Shown: piece after piece, positions 6,277-6,304 of the stretch
How positions within the stretch are numbered: the stretch's first letter is position 1
Layout of the letters: every line of letters begins with the position of its first letter
Assembly (NCBI GenBank): GCA_041687295.1
Contig: JAWLCG010000303.1
Location: 1-6,304, forward strand
Reading direction: 5' to 3'
From: JAWLCG01 sp041687295
GTDB taxonomy: Bacteria; Planctomycetota; Phycisphaerae; SM23-33; FEN-1343
Length of the DNA stretch: 6,304 bases
The notes under the pieces: generated by a model
Databases searched by the model: none
What the model saw: the letters and a program-made list of their open reading frames with translations, nothing else
Told to the model about the DNA's origin: nothing
Position numbers and translations under genes: made by a program

Positions 6277-6304
6277 AGGGGAGTTTCTCCGGTGGTGGGG
6301 CTGG

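Larger units (their letters stand above)
5907..6304. other. Gene-free 3' region packed with palindromic repeats
   Basis: No frame on either strand gives a recognisable protein, and the open minus-strand frames run through the repeats. The region holds a stem-loop at 5923-5940, a weaker 7-pair inverted repeat (5949-5955 with 5972-5978), a purine tract at 6011-6021, the second copy of the dispersed hairpin, three short GACAC-like direct repeats at 6095-6119, and a large imperfect palindrome from 6124 to 6276. Confidence 0.6.

Overview
The window is very GC-rich (about 70% by eye). It carries two complete genes, both on the + strand, and the last codons of a third. The coding style (almost every third base G or C), a long single-pass AsmA-like envelope protein, a divergent YchF-type P-loop protein and intergenic spaces full of palindromic repeats together suggest a Gram-negative bacterium. 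A planctomycete, possibly of the Phycisphaerae, is my best guess. That lineage is inferred from style, not from a marker gene.

Layout: 1-78 is the C-terminal end of an unrecognised protein. A head-to-head pair of GTAG-type REP units (79-174) follows its stop directly. A YchF/OLA1-family NTPase with a C-terminal TGS/DUF933 domain runs from 263 to 1333. Its TGS half is ordinary, but its nucleotide-binding half departs from the family in several motifs. The 232-base gap after it holds an AT-rich octamer tandem repeat, a further REP-like hairpin and one copy of a second dispersed hairpin. Positions 1566-5906 encode a 1446-residue AsmA-like protein: an N-terminal membrane anchor, a very long beta-rich body and a conserved-looking C-terminal module. 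The last 398 bases hold no convincing gene. They hold a stem-loop just after the stop, a second copy of the dispersed hairpin in opposite orientation, and a roughly 150-base imperfect palindromic element.

Nothing shows that the two complete genes work together. One is a cytoplasmic, ribosome- or stress-related NTPase by family. The other is an envelope protein of the superfamily linked to lipid transport and outer-membrane homeostasis. The repeats between them argue against tight co-transcription. No CRISPR array, tRNA, rRNA or transposase is visible. The most unusual material is the collection of at least four repeat families in about 700 bases of non-coding DNA, plus the divergent G domain of the YchF-like protein.
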